Origin: JBBPYC01 sp965218765
GTDB taxonomy: Bacteria > Pseudomonadota > Gammaproteobacteria > Burkholderiales > Burkholderiaceae_C
DNA: 64,000 nt
NCBI GenBank assembly: GCA_965218765.1
Contig: CBDCLU010000004.1
Span: 434,001-498,000 of the forward strand
Direction of reading: 5' to 3'
A program made the position numbers and the translations under genes. The notes beneath the pieces were generated by a model. It was not told the origin of the DNA. It ran no database searches and was given only the letters and a program-made list of their open reading frames with translations. Each line of letters opens with the position of its first letter. Positions within the stretch are counted from its first letter, which is position 1. Below, in pieces: positions 17,710 through 26,359 of the stretch.

Positions 17710-19229
17710 ATGGAAACGACGTTCCACAGGTGCGGAAGCGAGCGCGGCCAGGGCAGGCGATGGCGGCGGCCTGTTGCGCTGCCGCTGCTCATCGTGGTGG
17801 CAGGCAGCCTTCTCAATGCTTGCGGCGGTGGCGGCAGCGGCGCATCGTCGGGCTCCACAACGTCGGCGGACGCAGGCGTGCCACCCGTCGTCGCGGTACC
17901 GACACCGGCACCCGATCCGCAGCCGCCAACGTCGCCGGCGGCGCGGCAGGGGCTTGGCCAGGCAGACTTCAGCTACCTCGGCAGCCATGCGATCGACAAC
18001 CTCGACGGCCTCATGGTCGGCTCTGGCCTGACGCTGCTGCGGTACGTCGACAGCCAGCTGCGCTTTCTGACGTTCTCCTATCGAACCGGCGAAGCCGCCG
18101 TGCTGCGCGAGTTCGCGTTGCCGGACGGCAGCGACGGTCGCGCCCCACAGGGCAGCGCGAATGCCGCGATCATGCGCACCACCGCGAGCTGGCCCGACAT
18201 CTGGTCGCCGTTCACCGGTCCCAGCGTGGGCGGCGGCGACCATTCCGGCCTGTGGTGGGAAGCACCCGAAGGCAGCGAAGGCGGTAGCCGTCCATGGACC
18301 ACACGCGCCGACGATTACCCGAACGACGTACAGCGGTCGCAGACGCAGGCGATCTCGGTGCGCGAACTGCGCGCCGACGGCACGGTCACCGATCGCTTCG
18401 GCGAATACGGCTTCGAAGGCACCGGCCAGCGCGCGATCTACGGCGGCGTGCAGCCCATACCCGCGTGGTTCGCCGAACAGCACCGGCTCAGGCAGCGCGA
18501 TGTGGCGGGTTGGGGCGGCTATGCCTCGCGCCTTGCGCAAGGCCTCGTGCCGTCGCTCGGCCTGATGATGCTCGCGATTCCCGATGTGACCGGCTATCCG
18601 ATGAACGCAGCCGGCAGCCTGATCCCCGCAGCCGGCTTCCGCATGCTGGCCGACCACCGCTCGGGCAGCGTGATGGCGAATGACTGGTACAGCGGCGCGG
18701 CCAGCCCGCCGAACCCGCCGCCGTTCGACCGCGGCGCGCGCACGCCGAACGTGATCAACCATTTCGACGGCGGCGACAACCGCCCGAACGGCAGCACCGC
18801 CGAGCCGTCGGCCGGCCCGCCGCTGCCCGGCGCGCAACGGCTCGGCCCCGCGCCCGATGGCCGCGGCCGCATGGTCTGGAACGACAGTTTCCACGCGACT
18901 GGCAACTGGATCGACGGCGAGCATAAGCACGGCTCGTCGTCGTGCTGACCGGCTCGGCGAGCAAGGCCTGGTACTGCAATTCGCAGCACTGTGATGAGCG
19001 CAGGCAGGTCGAGATGCAGATGTTCGATCCGCAGGATTTCGGCGCGGTGCTGCAGGGAACCAACGCACCGTGGAACGTGCAGCCGACCGCCATCAGGACG
19101 ATCACCCGCGACAGTGGCCGTGTCGCGGGCGCCGCGTTCGATGCGCGCACGGGAATTTTGTGGCTCTGGTGGCCGGGCATCGACGGCGCTTGCGGCAACC
19201 GGTTGCTCGCGTATCGCGTCGCAACTTGA
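17710..19229 (+). pseudogene. Secreted lipoprotein of unknown function, frameshifted
   Basis: Two frames together make one ~505-residue protein. The first begins METTFH, has a signal peptide with lipobox LLNACGGG (Cys near 38) and a Pro/Ala-rich linker, and runs to 18948. The second resumes with LVVVLTGSASKAWYC and ends LLAYRVAT at 19229. The switch lies in the repeat CTCGTCGTCGTGC near 18933-18945, consistent with loss of one base. The visible body has aromatic and Gly/Pro-rich blocks (WPDIWSPFTGPS, GLWWEAPEG) that I cannot place in a family. Its genomic role is unknown. Confidence 0.7.
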
Positions 19230-19294
19230 AAAGTTGATCAAAAGCGGCTGGAGCGCAGGCACAGAGTACGCATTCAGCTATTAAAAACGCAGCG

Positions 19295-20815
19295 TTACTG
19301 GAACGCGACTTCGGCGAAGCTGCGCAGTTTCCTGCTGTGCAGCTGCCGAATCCCCTGCTCGCGCAGGCGCTCCAGCGCATGGATGCCGATGCGCAGGTGC
19401 TGATCCACGCGTTCGCGATAAAAGTGATTGGCCATGCCCGGCAGCTTGATCTCGCCGTGCAGCGGCTTGTCGGACACGCACAGCAGCGTGCCGTACGGCA
19501 CCCGAAACCGAAAGCCGTTCGCCGCGATGGTCGCGCTTTCCATGTCGAGCGCGACGGCCCGGCTCTGGCTGAAGCGCCGCTGCGGCTCGTTGCCGGGCAG
19601 CAGCTCCCAGTTGCGGTTGTCGGTGCTGGCCACGGTGCCGGTGCGCATGATGCGTTTCAGGTCCGCGCCGCGCGTCTGCGTGACGTGCTCGACGGCCTGC
19701 TCGAGCGCCACCTGAATCTCGGCGAGTGCGGGAATCGGCACCCACAGCGGCAGCTCCTCATCGAGCACGTGGTCTTCGCGCACATAGCCGTGCGCGAGCA
19801 CGTAGTCACCGAGCTGCTGCGTGTTGCGCAGGCCCGCGCAGTGGCCCAGCATGAGCCACGCGTGCGGGCGCAGCACCGCGATGTGATCGGTGATGTTCTT
19901 CGCATTGGCCGGGCCGACGCCGATGTTGACCATCGTGATGCCGCCGCTGCCCGGGCGCACCAGGTGGTAGGCCGGCATCTGCGGCAGCCGCGCGGGCACG
20001 CTGCCGTGCGGCGCGGCCGCATCGATGCCGTGGCCGGCGCGCGCCGTGACCACGTTGCCGGGTTCGACGAACGCGAGGTAGTCACCGTCGGCGTCGTTCA
20101 TCGCCTCGTGCCCGAGCCGCACGAACTCATCGATATAGAACTGGTAATTCGTGAACAACACGAAGTTCTGAAAGTGCTCGGGCGCCGTGCCGGTGTAGTG
20201 GCGCAGCCGCTGCAATGAATAGTCGATGCGCGGCGCAGTGAACAGCGCGAGCGGCTGCGGCTGGCCGGCCGCGGCTTCGTAGGTGCCGTTCGCAATCCCA
20301 TCGTCCATCGCGGCCAGGTCGGGCAGGTCGAACACGTCGCGCATCAGCTGCCGCCGCTCGATCGATAACGTGCCTTCCAGATGTTCGTTGTCGGCGAAGC
20401 TGAAATGCACGGGAATCGGCTGCGCGCTGGTGCCCACTTCGAGCGCCACGCCGTGGTTGTCGATCAGCAGCTGGAACTGCTCGCGCAGGTAGCTCGCGAA
20501 CAGATCCGGGCGGGTCAGCGTGGTCTCGTAGTGTCCCGGCCCCGCGACGAAGCCGAACGACAGCCGCGAATCCTGCCGCGCCACCGTGTCGGTGTGAATG
20601 CGCACGAACGGGTAGCAGGCGCGAAAGCGCCCCGGCCCGCGCATGCCGGCGGTCTGCGGCTCGGGCAGCGGCTCGCCCGCGACGAAGCGCTGCATCGCGC
20701 CGCGCAGATGCGCGATGCCGGCGTCATAGATCGCGCGCACCTGCGCCAGCGCGGCGTCGGGGTCGGAGAAACGTTGCGGCGCGATGAACGGGGGTGAGTA
20801 AGGCATGGCAGGCAT
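19295..20815 (-). CDS. amn: AMP nucleosidase
   Basis: 506 residues from the outer of two nearby ATGs; a GGGGGCGG ribosome-binding site lies about 7 nt upstream of this one. The N-terminal half is the Amn-specific domain (GRFRACYPFVRIHTDT, PIPVHFSFADNEH). The C-terminal half is a purine nucleoside phosphorylase-like fold with GGITMVNIGVGPANAKNITDH and the DMESATIAANGFRFR block. It splits AMP to adenine and ribose 5-phosphate in adenylate homeostasis. It is convergent with the lipoprotein gene and 26 nt downstream of gor on the same strand. Confidence 0.92.
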   Translation of the reverse strand: MPAMPYSPPFIAPQRFSDPDAALAQVRAIYDAGIAHLRGAMQRFVAGEPLPEPQTAGMRGPGRFRACYPFVRIHTDTVARQDSRLSFGFVAGPGHYETTLTRPDLFASYLREQFQLLIDNHGVALEVGTSAQPIPVHFSFADNEHLEGTLSIERRQLMRDVFDLPDLAAMDDGIANGTYEAAAGQPQPLALFTAPRIDYSLQRLRHYTGTAPEHFQNFVLFTNYQFYIDEFVRLGHEAMNDADGDYLAFVEPGNVVTARAGHGIDAAAPHGSVPARLPQMPAYHLVRPGSGGITMVNIGVGPANAKNITDHIAVLRPHAWLMLGHCAGLRNTQQLGDYVLAHGYVREDHVLDEELPLWVPIPALAEIQVALEQAVEHVTQTRGADLKRIMRTGTVASTDNRNWELLPGNEPQRRFSQSRAVALDMESATIAANGFRFRVPYGTLLCVSDKPLHGEIKLPGMANHFYRERVDQHLRIGIHALERLREQGIRQLHSRKLRSFAEVAFQ

Positions 20816-20841
20816 TGTGCCGGCCGCCCCCATCGCGTCGA

Positions 20842-22227
20842 TCAGTGCCGGGTGGATTCCCGCATCGTCACGAACTCCTCGGCCGACGTCGGGTGAATGC
20901 CGATCGTGCTGTCGAACACGCCTTTCGTCGCACCGGCCTTGAGCGCCACCGCAAAGCCCTGCACGACTTCGCCCGCATCGTCGCCGACCATGTGCAGGCC
21001 GACCACGCGATCGGTCTTGTCCTCCACGATCAGCTTCATCAGGGTGCGCTCCTGGCTGCCGGACAGCGTGTGTTTCAGCGGCTTGAAGTCGGTGCGATAG
21101 ACGGTGATGGCGCCGTACCGCTTGCGCGCTTGTTCTTCCGTCGCGCCGACGGTGCCGATGTTCGGATGCGTGAACACCGCGGTCGGCACGAAGTCGTAGC
21201 TCATGTCGCGCGCGCCGTTGCCGAACAAGTGATCGACCAGCTTCATCGCTTCGCCCAACGCGACCGGCGTGAGTTGCAGCCGGTCGATCACGTCGCCCAA
21301 AGCGAAGATCGACGGCACCGACGTCTGATAGTCGTCGTTGACCTTGATCGCGCCGTTCTTCTCGGCCTGATCGACGCCGATTTCCTTCAAACCCAATGTG
21401 CCGACGTTCGGCTCGCGCCCGGTCGCATACAGCACGGTGTCCACGTTGATGCACGTGCCGTCCTTCAGCATGACCTCGATGCAGTCGCCGCGCTTCGACA
21501 GCTTTTCCACATCGGTGCGCACGCGCAAGTCGACGCCGTTCTTGCGCATCTCGTCGGCGACGAAGTTGCGCACCTCGTCGTCGAAGCCGCGCAGGATCTG
21601 CTCGCCGCGATACAGCTGCGTGACCTTGGCGCCCAGCCCGTTGAAGATCGATGCGAACTCGCAGCCGATGTAGCCGCCGCCGACGACCAGCAGGCGCTTC
21701 GGAAACGGCGCCACGTCGAAGATGTCGTCCGACACGATCGCAAGCTCGCAGCCCGGGAAATCCGGCACCTGCGGCTTGCCGCCGGTGGCCAGCAGGATGT
21801 GTCTGGCACGATGCTGCGCGGTCGATCCATCGGCCGCGCGCACCTCCACCGTGTGCGCATCGACCAGCCGCGCCCAGCCGCGCAGCAACTGCACGCCGGC
21901 GCCTTCGAGCATGCGGCGGTAGACGCCGTTCAAACGCGAAATCTCGGCCGCGCGGTTGTCTTTGAGCCGCTGCCAGTCGAACGTCGGCTCGGCGTGCAGA
22001 TCCCAGCCGAAGCCGCGCACGTCTTCATACGATTCGCCGTAGTGCGCTGCGTAGCTGTAGAGCTTTTTCGGGATGCAGCCGACGTTCACGCAGGTGCCGC
22101 CGAGCACCTGCCATTCGGCGACCGCCACGCGCACGCCCTCGTGCCTGGCCGCCATGCGCGCGGCGCGCACGCCGCCGGAGCCGGCGCCGATCACGAAGAG
22201 GTCGAAGTCGAAGTCGGATGCGGGCAT
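20842..22227 (-). CDS. gor: Glutathione-disulfide reductase
   Basis: 461 residues. The FAD fold opens with FVIGAGSGGVRAAR, and the redox-active disulfide is in GGTCVNVGCIPKK near residues 41-50. The NADPH motif VVGGGYIGCEFA and the FAD-binding FALGDV follow. The dimer-interface His-Glu pair is in IGIHPTSAEEFV near the C-terminus. It reduces oxidised glutathione with NADPH in the cytoplasm. The cupin gene lies 65 nt upstream on the same strand. Confidence 0.94.
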   Translation of the reverse strand: MPASDFDFDLFVIGAGSGGVRAARMAARHEGVRVAVAEWQVLGGTCVNVGCIPKKLYSYAAHYGESYEDVRGFGWDLHAEPTFDWQRLKDNRAAEISRLNGVYRRMLEGAGVQLLRGWARLVDAHTVEVRAADGSTAQHRARHILLATGGKPQVPDFPGCELAIVSDDIFDVAPFPKRLLVVGGGYIGCEFASIFNGLGAKVTQLYRGEQILRGFDDEVRNFVADEMRKNGVDLRVRTDVEKLSKRGDCIEVMLKDGTCINVDTVLYATGREPNVGTLGLKEIGVDQAEKNGAIKVNDDYQTSVPSIFALGDVIDRLQLTPVALGEAMKLVDHLFGNGARDMSYDFVPTAVFTHPNIGTVGATEEQARKRYGAITVYRTDFKPLKHTLSGSQERTLMKLIVEDKTDRVVGLHMVGDDAGEVVQGFAVALKAGATKGVFDSTIGIHPTSAEEFVTMRESTRH

Positions 22228-22292
22228 CGGGGTTTCCTGTCGCTGTCGATGGGATTGTTTTCGGTGTGCAGGCGCCGGGCGCAGCTCGCGCG

Positions 22293-22577
22293 TCAACTCG
22301 CGTTGCGCCGCGCCACCCAATAGGTCGCGCCTTCGCGGCCATACTTTTCGTCGTGCGGCACGTCGCGGTCCAGCTCGAACGTGTCGCCCGGCAGCAGATG
22401 GCGCGTGTGCTTGCCCACCGTAAGCCACATCTCGCCCTGTACAACCAGCGCCGATGCAGAAAACGGATGCGCATGATCGGCCAGCACGGTGTCGGGCTCC
22501 CAATGACGTTCGATCACTTCATCGAAGCCCCGGCCATGCGCGTCGGCTTCAAACTGCTCGAAAGTGGGCATGGTCAT
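22293..22577 (-). CDS. Small cupin-domain protein
   Basis: 94 residues from ATG 22577 (MTMPTFEQFEADAHG), with a GGAG about 13 nt upstream. A single cupin barrel is seen: the first motif is HAHPFSASALVVQGEMWLTVG with two His and a Glu, the second is PGDTFELDRDVPHDEKYG. A metal-binding site is likely. It is probably transcribed with gor, but no reaction can be assigned. Similar short cupins often end in YWVARR as here. The upstream alternative start at 22619 would add 14 residues not typical of the family. Confidence 0.8.
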   Translation of the reverse strand: MTMPTFEQFEADAHGRGFDEVIERHWEPDTVLADHAHPFSASALVVQGEMWLTVGKHTRHLLPGDTFELDRDVPHDEKYGREGATYWVARRNAS

Positions 22578-22858
22578 GAAAACAGGCTCCGCGTTGAGGA
22601 TTGGCAAGGGTAGGTGCAACCGACAGCGCTGGCCACAGCTGCGACAAGCACGCCAAACGCCATATTTTGGCGCGGATGGCAGCGCCCGTGCAGGCGCCGG
22701 GGATGCGTTGCCGGGTCGTGTGGCAGGGGCATTGGGTCAGGCCGCGATGCAGATAAGCAATGCCACTGATGGCCGAGCGGTTGGCTGCAATGGCCGGGTG
22801 ACTGCCTGGCCCGTGCTGCAGCTGTATGCGCTGCAGCGGGGCGGGGCCCCGTGCCTGC

Positions 22859-23731
22859 CTATAGGGTCACGCTGCCGTCGATGCAACTGACCGAGCTGCC
22901 GCCGACCCAGACTTGGCCGCTCGCATCGCGTTCGACCTGCACACGGCCCGCGCGGTCCAGGCACTGGCCCTGCTGTGCAAGATAACGCGGCGGCAGCTGG
23001 CCAGCCTCGATCAGCCATTGCGCAAGCGATGCGTTCAGGCTGCCTGTGACCGGGTCTTCCGGCACGCCGATCGCAGCGGCGAACGCGCGCACTTCGAGCT
23101 GTGCGGCGGCCTCGCGATCGGCGCCCTGCCGTTGCGCGGCCACGGAAATCAGCGCTGAAACACCGACCTTCACGCCCAACCGCGCAAGAGCCGCGTGATC
23201 AGGCCTGAGCGCCAGCACGGTGGCCGGCGCATCGAGCAGCAAGCCGAGCCAGACCGGCCCGTTGTCGAGCAGGCGCGCCGCCAAGATGCGCGCGGCGTCC
23301 AGCCCGAGCGCGTGCGCCACCTCGGCCAGCTGCTCGGCCGGCGGTTCGTTCATCGCGCAACGCGGCGCTGCGAACGCAAGCCGTCCATGCGCACGCCGCA
23401 CCCGCACCAGCCCCACTGCGCATTGCTGCACGACTTCGTCGTGCGCAGCCGGCTGCCCTCCCGCTTCCAGCCAGGCGTGGCAGCTGCCCAACGTCGGATG
23501 CCCCGCGAACGGCAACTCACCACCCGGCGTGAAGATGCGCAGCGCGTAGTCGGCGGCCGAATCGGTCGGCGGCAGCACAAAGGTGGTTTCGCTCAGGTTG
23601 GTCCAGCGCGCGAAGCGTTGCATCGCGTCGTCGTCCAGTCCGCTGCCGTCCAGCACGACCGCGACCGGGTTGCCGAGGTAGGGGACGGTGGTGAACACGT
23701 CGATTTGCTTGAACGGACGGTTGGTTGCCAT
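22859..23731 (-). CDS. PhzF-family isomerase-like protein
   Basis: 290 residues. The PhzF two-domain fold is recognised by QIDVFTTVPYLGNPVAVVLD at the N-terminus, SETTFVLPP with the family catalytic Glu equivalent, TPGGELPFAGHPTLGSCHAW, and the second-domain EDPVTGSLNASLAQWL. It probably isomerises a small molecule, but substrates in this family vary and no phenazine genes are nearby. The gene stands between the cupin and the FitAB module, all on the minus strand. Confidence 0.88.
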   Translation of the reverse strand: MATNRPFKQIDVFTTVPYLGNPVAVVLDGSGLDDDAMQRFARWTNLSETTFVLPPTDSAADYALRIFTPGGELPFAGHPTLGSCHAWLEAGGQPAAHDEVVQQCAVGLVRVRRAHGRLAFAAPRCAMNEPPAEQLAEVAHALGLDAARILAARLLDNGPVWLGLLLDAPATVLALRPDHAALARLGVKVGVSALISVAAQRQGADREAAAQLEVRAFAAAIGVPEDPVTGSLNASLAQWLIEAGQLPPRYLAQQGQCLDRAGRVQVERDASGQVWVGGSSVSCIDGSVTL

Positions 23732-23743
23732 CGGGATCGGTTA

Positions 23744-24166
23744 TCAGGTTGCGGTAAATGGGTTTTTCAATTGCGCACCGGTGCCCGCGAAGTCGCCCGT
23801 GTTGCGTGTCACGACGATCAGCCCGTGCAGCAGCGCAATCGCGGCAACCTGCTTGTCGATCGCATGCGCTGGGTCAGGTGCCCGCAACAGGCCCCAGAGC
23901 TGCGCTGCCTCCAGGTCGAAGTCGAGGATGTGATTGGCATACTGGTCCAACATGCGGCTCAGCCAGCGCTCGAGCGTTTGCGCCTGCCTGGAGTCGCCGC
24001 GCCCGGCGATCAACTCGACACCGCGGCGCAGTTCGCCGATGGTCACGACTGACAGATAGATCGCTTCGCGGGCGGCCGTTGTGGCGGTGAAAAAAGCGCG
24101 TACACCCGGGTTGCCTCGGTCGCCCTTGCGCGCTTCGCTGATGACGTTGGTGTCAATCAAATACAT
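23744..24166 (-). CDS. VapC/FitB-type PIN-domain toxin
   Basis: 140 residues. The four PIN acidic positions are visible: Asp5 in MYLIDTNVISE, Glu in TIGELRRG, Asp in AIDKQVAAIA and Asp in TRNTGDFAGTG. PIN toxins of this class are Mg-dependent RNases that cut tRNA or rRNA. Its ATG overlaps the end of the antitoxin gene by 14 nt. It ends 12 nt before the PhzF gene start. The layout and the IDTNVISE start match the FitB branch. Confidence 0.9.
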   Translation of the reverse strand: MYLIDTNVISEARKGDRGNPGVRAFFTATTAAREAIYLSVVTIGELRRGVELIAGRGDSRQAQTLERWLSRMLDQYANHILDFDLEAAQLWGLLRAPDPAHAIDKQVAAIALLHGLIVVTRNTGDFAGTGAQLKNPFTAT

Positions 24167-24386
24167 GGCGCGGCGGTTCGGCTGACACGCGCTCGAAATC
24201 GGCGTCGAGACCCACGTCGGGCATCGACGCGAGCACCTCGGCAAAGCTGCGCCTGCGCGGACCGGCCAGTGCAGCGGCAAGGATCGCGCGATGCTCGGCT
24301 TCAGCGCTGCGGCCGTTGGCGCCAGCGCGTTTTTTGAGCAGTTCGACCAAGCCATCGTCAACATTGCGGACCAACAGATTCGGCAT
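24153..24386 (-). CDS. FitA/VapB-type ribbon-helix-helix antitoxin
   Basis: 77 residues. The N-terminal ribbon-helix-helix is MPNLLVRNVDDGLVELLKKR followed by GRSAEAEHRAILAAAL, the FitA-type pattern. The C-terminal ~30 residues (ending RHVFD) would wrap the toxin. It binds DNA as a dimer and represses its own operon with the toxin. A palindromic operator candidate lies 22 nt upstream of the start. Confidence 0.88.
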   Translation of the reverse strand: MPNLLVRNVDDGLVELLKKRAGANGRSAEAEHRAILAAALAGPRRRSFAEVLASMPDVGLDADFERVSAEPPRHVFD

Positions 24387-24407
24387 GAAACGCTTCCTTT
24401 TGCAAGT

Positions 24408-24426
24408 TTGCTATCAATGATAGCAA
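24408..24426. promoter_or_regulatory. Palindromic operator of the FitAB-type module
   Basis: TTGCTATCAATGATAGCAA is a perfect 9-bp inverted repeat with one central base. The half-site TGCTATCA/TGATAGCA is the same as the one I recall for the neisserial FitAB operator, where the arms are 12 nt apart. It lies directly upstream of the antitoxin. Confidence 0.8.
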
Positions 24427-24611
24427 CCGATGCGCAAGAGTCGGCGCGAAGGGTCGCGCATGCGATGGCGCCGTATCGGCGAGCCTGGCGTTGGCCGGCA
24501 CGACCGCAACCGGGCTGAACCACCGACATCAACTGCATGGTGTTTCGTGACGGGCCGATCTACACTGATTTGCGCCGGTGACGGACGCGAAACAACCAGG
24601 AGACACGGATC

Positions 24612-26324
24612 GTGAAACAGATTAGAGATGAAACGTTGCGGCGCCAAGCCGCGGGCTCGATCGTCGTCATCGCGTGCACGCTGGTGGTCGCCGGCTGCAG
24701 CAGCAGCGACGATGCGCCGGTCGCCAAGTCCTGCGAGCAGCTCGGCGGCATGACGGTGGCCGCAGCGTCGATCGGCCTGCCGACCTCGGGCGCCACGGTG
24801 ACGTCGGCGAGCGTCGTCGCAGCGGCGGGCGGTGGCGCGACTGCACTGTCCGAATACTGCAAGGTCACGGCCGAGATTGCGCCGGTCGATCCGGCTGCGC
24901 CGAAGATCAAGCTGCAGGTCGACCTGCCGACGAACTGGAACCAGAAAGTGATGATGTTCGGTGGCGGCGGCTACGACGGCACGATTCCGAACGTCGCCGG
25001 CAACGTACCGGCCGGCCCGATCGACCGGCCGACGCCGCTCGGGCGTGGCTACGCGACGTTCGCGAGCGACTCGGGGCATCAGGCAAATGCGCTCGGCAGC
25101 CAGGACGGCTCGTTCGGCGTGAACGACGAGGCGCTGAAGAACTTCTCCGGCGACGCGCTGAAGAAGACGCGCGATGCGGCGATCGCCGTCATCAAAGCGC
25201 GTTATGCGGCCGGCGACCCGAAGGAGTCGTACTTCGCGGGCGGCTCGACCGGCGGCCGGGAAGCGTTGAAGGTGGTCTCCACCTGGCCGCAGGACTGGAA
25301 CGGCGCGATCGTGCTGTACCCGGCTGGCGCAGCCGCCACGCTGGACCTGCAGTTCGGCCGCATCACGCGCGCGTTCGCGCAGCCCGGTGCCTATCCGAAC
25401 GCGGCCAAGCGCCGGCGCCTGTACGACGCAGCGCTGCAGGCCTGCGACGGGCTCGACGGTGTGCAGGACGGTCTGGTCAGCAATGTGCCGGCCTGCAACG
25501 CGAGCTTCGATCCGGCGACTGCCGTGGTGGACGGCGCCCCGCTGCGCTGCCCCAATGGCAGCGAAGGCGGCGACAGCTGCCTGTCGGATGCGCAGATCAC
25601 GGCGCTGAAAGTCTTCAACAGCGCGATCACGATTGCCTATCCACTCGCGAGTGGCGAGACCCAGTACCCGGGCTTCAACGTCTGGGGCGCCGACCTTGGC
25701 GTGCCGAACGCGAGCCCGCTGCAGCCGACCGTCACGTTCCTCGCGCTCGGCAGTTCGCAACCCGCGAATCCGATGCCGGTCACGGCGCCGTACGGCAGCA
25801 CGTTCTGGGACCAGTGGGTGCGGTTCTTCGTGACGCGCGATCCGAACTTCAATTCGCTCACGCTGGACCCGCAGAACCCGGGCCCCTGGCAGACCCGCAT
25901 CAGCACGCTGACGGGGCTGCAGGACGTGAACAAGACCGACCTGTCGGCGTTCCAGGCCAAAGGCGGCAAGCTGCTGATCGCGCACGGCATGGCCGACGTG
26001 CTGGTCAGCACGCGCGCGACCGAGCAGTACTGGCAGCGGCTGAACGCGACGATGGGCACAGCCAAGGTCCAGAGCTTCGCGCGCTACTACGAGATCCCGG
26101 GCTACGGGCATGCGGTCAGCAGCGTGTTCAACGCGGCCTGGGATTCGCTGACGGCGCTCGAGAACTGGGTCGAGAACGGCACCGCGCCGACGAACCAGGT
26201 CGTCGCCGATTCGGCCGGCGTGCCGGGCCGCACGCGGCCGCTGTGCGAGTGGCCCGCGTATCCGCGCTACCGGGGCAGCGGCGACATCAACGCGGCGTCG
26301 AGCTACGCCTGCTCGACGCAGTAG
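24612..26324 (+). CDS. Tannase / feruloyl-esterase family lipoprotein
   Basis: 570 residues, start ATG 24612. A signal peptide ends in a lipobox (LVVAGCSSS), so it is probably anchored to the outer membrane or periplasmic. The alpha/beta-hydrolase triad is readable: Ser212 in AGGSTGGREAL, Asp462 in HGMADVLVS, His500 in PGYGHAVS. The family (tannases, feruloyl esterases, MHETase) usually has a CS-D-HC arrangement with Cys next to both Ser and His. Here these are Gly211 and Ala501. It should hydrolyse an aromatic or other ester; the substrate is unknown. It is transcribed alone. Confidence 0.87.
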   Translation: MKQIRDETLRRQAAGSIVVIACTLVVAGCSSSDDAPVAKSCEQLGGMTVAAASIGLPTSGATVTSASVVAAAGGGATALSEYCKVTAEIAPVDPAAPKIKLQVDLPTNWNQKVMMFGGGGYDGTIPNVAGNVPAGPIDRPTPLGRGYATFASDSGHQANALGSQDGSFGVNDEALKNFSGDALKKTRDAAIAVIKARYAAGDPKESYFAGGSTGGREALKVVSTWPQDWNGAIVLYPAGAAATLDLQFGRITRAFAQPGAYPNAAKRRRLYDAALQACDGLDGVQDGLVSNVPACNASFDPATAVVDGAPLRCPNGSEGGDSCLSDAQITALKVFNSAITIAYPLASGETQYPGFNVWGADLGVPNASPLQPTVTFLALGSSQPANPMPVTAPYGSTFWDQWVRFFVTRDPNFNSLTLDPQNPGPWQTRISTLTGLQDVNKTDLSAFQAKGGKLLIAHGMADVLVSTRATEQYWQRLNATMGTAKVQSFARYYEIPGYGHAVSSVFNAAWDSLTALENWVENGTAPTNQVVADSAGVPGRTRPLCEWPAYPRYRGSGDINAASSYACSTQ

Positions 26325-26359
26325 GGCCGACAACCATGCGCGCCTGACGGCCCGGACCG

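Noticed and set aside
23744..24386. FitAB-type module as damaged, like the vapBC pair at 52 kb
   Set aside because: Both frames are complete, all PIN acidic residues are present and the operator is perfect; it looks functional.
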